Source: Eubacterium sp. (lineage in GTDB: Bacteria; Bacillota; Clostridia; Oscillospirales; Acutalibacteraceae). From it: DNA of 41,309 nt. Position 1 is the first letter of the stretch. Each line of letters starts with the position of its first letter. The stretch is taken from positions 1 to 41,309 of the forward strand of contig JAFWKC010000063.1 in assembly GCA_017514345.1 (NCBI GenBank). Reading direction: 5' to 3'. Below the pieces are notes generated by a model that saw only the letters and a list, made by a program, of their open reading frames with translations, did no database searches and was not told where the DNA came from. A program made the translations under genes and the position numbers. Shown here piece by piece: positions 39,164 through 41,309 of the stretch.

Positions 39164-39379
39164 TTGAAAAAAGATTCTTCTGAGATTAAGAGAATCGCCA
39201 ATCAGATCAGTTCACAGGAAGGAAAGTATTTCTTCAACGCGAAGGAAATCTGTACGCTGTTCGGTATCTGCAAGGATACCGCGCGCGACGTATGCAAGCA
39301 CCTCACGCCGGTTACTCATGGAGGGGTCCGCAAGTATTATATCATTGATATTCTGGAGTATTTTTATTCTCTGAAATAG
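39164..39379 (+). CDS. excisionase-like HTH protein
   Basis: About 71 residues from TTG 39164, which has AAAGGAG upstream; the alternative GTG at 39128 has no ribosome site. FNAKEICTLFGICKDTARDVCKHL is a MerR-like helix-turn-helix, then GGVRKYYIIDILEYFYSLK, as in Xis and other DNA-architecture factors. It lies 75 bases before the integrase and probably sets recombination direction. Confidence 0.8.
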   Translation: MKKDSSEIKRIANQISSQEGKYFFNAKEICTLFGICKDTARDVCKHLTPVTHGGVRKYYIIDILEYFYSLK

Positions 39380-39454
39380 TGAAAAAATGTCTGGATATAT
39401 CAAAGTCTCTGTGGTATTGTTTAGCTTGCCGCAGGGCAGGAAGGATGTGATATC

Positions 39455-40612
39455 TTGTCGGAAAAGAAACCGTACGCGCTCTATGATAAGGACGGAAACT
39501 TCCTGACTTACCGTATGACAAAGCGCATTAAAAATGAGAACGGCGGATACGACGTGCTGACCGCAAGGTCTAAAAAATCCGCAAAGGAATGCCGACGCAG
39601 ACTCGATGAAAAAATAGCACAGTATTACGTTGAACAGGAGGACCGCAAACACAGAGGCGTGTTCCCCGATATGAAGTTCGGAAAGTTCGCTGACAACTGG
39701 TATAACCTTACCATCAAAGACGCGAACTGCAGCAAGGTAAATAAAGATAATTACCGCGGATATGTTTACACGCATATCATTCCGTACTTCGGCGACTTCA
39801 AACTCTGCGATATCACCGAGGACGACTGCCAGCGCTTCCTGAACAATTACAAAGGTTACTCCGACGTGTTTGTCAAGAAACTGCGAATGACTCTTCGCAG
39901 GATAATGCGAAGAGCAGTCAAGCAGAAACTGATTCCCGACAACCCCGCCGAAGATATCGTGCTCCCGATGGTTACCGAGGGACATCGCCGCCCTATTACC
40001 GACGAGGAACGCATGATGATTCTTGAAACGGCGAAAACTCATTACGCAGGCGCAATGGTGCTCACTATGCTCTACTGCGGACTGCGACCCGTAGAAATCA
40101 GGCGGATGAAATGGGACTGGGTTGATTTTGAGAACGGGATTCTGACCGTCGGAAAATCCAAAACGAAAGCCGGAACGGGAAGAAAAATTCCGATACCTAA
40201 TCAGTTGCGCGTTGCGCTGCTGGAACATAAACTCAAGGGTCAAAACGACGAATACGTGTTCGTCAAGTTCAAGGATTACAACAAGCCGCTTGACACCAAC
40301 GCCTTCTACCACTCCTGGCATAATTTCTGCCGCGAAATGGATATTGCGAACGGCGCGAAGGTGTACCGCAATCAGATTGTGGAAAGCGTGCTAGCTCACG
40401 ACCTTGAGCCGTATCTGCTGCGCCATACGTTCTGCACCGACTGCCAGGCGGCAGGCGTGCCGCTGAACGTTGCAAAGGAACTGATGGGGCACAGCGACAT
40501 TTCCGTAACGGCAAAGATTTACGCGCATATGGTAGACGAAGTGTTTGAGCAAAACCGCAAACGCCTCGCCGACTACGCGAACGAAAAAGAAGAACTGTCC
40601 AAGATGGCGTAA
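39455..40612 (+). CDS. tyrosine recombinase / integrase
   Basis: 385 residues. Starts at TTG with GGAAGGATGTGA upstream. N-terminal arm-binding domain (1-60), core-binding SAM-like domain (about 65-165: FGKFADNWYN, YVYTHIIPYFGDFKLCDIT in part), catalytic domain 185-375 with Arg in YCGLRPVEIRRM, Lys in VGKSKTKAGTGRK, His and Arg in LLRHTFCTDCQ, His in MGHSDISVT and nucleophile Tyr in KIYAHMVDE. Complete active site. Typical of Firmicute integrative elements. A terminator follows at 40617-40650. I found no convincing att duplication in the window. Confidence 0.95.
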   Translation: MSEKKPYALYDKDGNFLTYRMTKRIKNENGGYDVLTARSKKSAKECRRRLDEKIAQYYVEQEDRKHRGVFPDMKFGKFADNWYNLTIKDANCSKVNKDNYRGYVYTHIIPYFGDFKLCDITEDDCQRFLNNYKGYSDVFVKKLRMTLRRIMRRAVKQKLIPDNPAEDIVLPMVTEGHRRPITDEERMMILETAKTHYAGAMVLTMLYCGLRPVEIRRMKWDWVDFENGILTVGKSKTKAGTGRKIPIPNQLRVALLEHKLKGQNDEYVFVKFKDYNKPLDTNAFYHSWHNFCREMDIANGAKVYRNQIVESVLAHDLEPYLLRHTFCTDCQAAGVPLNVAKELMGHSDISVTAKIYAHMVDEVFEQNRKRLADYANEKEELSKMA

Positions 40613-40616
40613 AAAG

Positions 40617-40650
40617 AAGGCAGCGAAGTAAATTCGTTGCCTTTAATCTT
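40617..40650 (+). terminator. terminator after the integrase gene
   Basis: AAGGCAGCGAA / TTCGTTGCCTT with a 5-base loop and a weak T-tract. Confidence 0.75.
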
Positions 40651-40731
40651 TTGATATGGTATAATTATTTCAATAATGGTTTTAATGAAGTACCTTTCTA
40701 ATAAAAAGTGAAGTTGAGTTTTTAATTGCTA

Positions 40732-41309
40732 ATGGCTAAACAATATGAAAAACAACATATAGTTCCAAAAAGATATCTTGATCGTTTTACATTTAACAAA
40801 AATGGTGTTCCTGTAATTGGCGTGCGAATAATCAAAGACGGTAAAGCTAAGTTTTTCACCCGGCCGACAAAAGATGTTGGATATCAAGAAAATTTTTATG
40901 ACGTTGAAGATAAAGAAGATCCAAAATATTGGGAACATTTTTTGAACAGAGAGTTTGATGTATTATGTGGTAAGCCCCTAGAGAATATTATTTGTAAAAT
41001 AATGCTTTCTCCAACTGGTTCAAAAATCATTTCTGAAGAAGAAAAAGATGTACTGGGAAAAATAATTACAGCTCAGTTAGTCCGCGTTCCTGAAAATATT
41101 AACTATTTCATAAAAAAACAACCAGAATATGAAAAAGCAATTAAAGAGGATATAATTCAAAGCTTTCCGAAAGCTGAACAAGGCAAATTAAAGAATAGAA
41201 TAAAGAATATTACCTTAGATGGAGATATAATTAAGCAGTTGTACCTTAATAAATGCTTTGATGACAGTTTTTTTAAAACTATGCTTGATTTTATAAAAGA
41301 TCGCCCTTG
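40732..41309 (+). CDS. DUF4238-like protein (partial, runs off the window)
   Basis: At least 192 residues with no stop before the window end. Starts MAKQYEKQHIVPKRYLDRF, the 'QHxVPxxYLxxF' signature of DUF4238, whose function is unknown but which is often found near mobile and defence genes; later KFFTRPTKDVGYQENFYDVE and LGKIITAQLVRVPE fit the same family. A+T-rich and weak ribosome site. A TATAAT-like box at about 40661 may serve it. It lies beyond the integrase, so it may be outside that element. Confidence 0.72.
   Translation, partial: MAKQYEKQHIVPKRYLDRFTFNKNGVPVIGVRIIKDGKAKFFTRPTKDVGYQENFYDVEDKEDPKYWEHFLNREFDVLCGKPLENIICKIMLSPTGSKIISEEEKDVLGKIITAQLVRVPENINYFIKKQPEYEKAIKEDIIQSFPKAEQGKLKNRIKNITLDGDIIKQLYLNKCFDDSFFKTMLDFIKDRP

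Noticed and set aside
39212-40321. A long minus-strand ORF (369 codons) opposite the integrase
   Set aside because: It has no ribosome site, unlikely composition, and the plus strand encodes a complete tyrosine recombinase with all catalytic residues.
40612-40731. attR of the integrase element
   Set aside because: I looked for a direct repeat of the sequence after the integrase near 32.5, 37.7 and 38.2 kb and found nothing beyond promoter-like similarity.

Overview
The window looks like a chromosome segment of an anaerobic gut Firmicute of the Ruminococcus/Oscillospiraceae type. This is inferred from the BspA-like leucine-rich-repeat surface proteins, the cysteine-pair (CxxC) modules, a GH43 glycosidase ending in a dockerin motif, the Firmicute-style regulation (T-box, CIRCE, strong AGGAGG ribosome sites, TTGACA/TATAAT promoters) and a Spo0A locus. 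No complete rRNA or tRNA gene and no CRISPR array was seen.

Left part (1-20.4 kb), core genes: a GNAT-like protein; htpG behind a perfect CIRCE operator; two tandem CDP-glycerol glycerophosphotransferases; a threonine T-box leader and thrS; a large LRR surface protein transcribed after a small P-loop protein, both behind a structured, terminator-containing leader RNA; nfeD plus an SPFH protein; trmB; a CoA-acylating aldehyde dehydrogenase; a second LRR protein; and a sulfur block. The sulfur block is metY-cysK, transcribed divergently from an Rrf2 regulator. Between them lie two palindromic operators and an unannotated 25-residue peptide carrying four Cys and four Met, whose mRNA can pair with the metY Shine-Dalgarno sequence.

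Middle part (20.4-31.9 kb): a secreted GH43 protein, a giant Ig-like secreted protein split by one frameshift, spo0A interrupted by an in-frame TAG, an aldo/keto reductase and an esterase-like hydrolase.

Right part (31.9-41.3 kb), an accessory island: a gene stub cut at an inverted repeat, three scars resembling a tRNA 3' end each followed by a terminator, an orphan VbhA-like antitoxin, a phd-doc module flanked by 57-bp repeats with the scar of a second copy, a structured leader with a 36-residue acidic EF-hand-like peptide, a tight operon of a C-protein-like XRE regulator, a nuclease-helicase (DUF2075 type) and a two-helix membrane protein, a stand-alone TipAS domain, an HTH protein, an excisionase-like protein, a tyrosine integrase, and a DUF4238-like gene running off the end. 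The XRE/nuclease-helicase/membrane operon is the best candidate for an undescribed (probably anti-phage) system. The Cys-rich leader peptide and the leader RNA at 11.5 kb are the best candidates for undescribed regulation.
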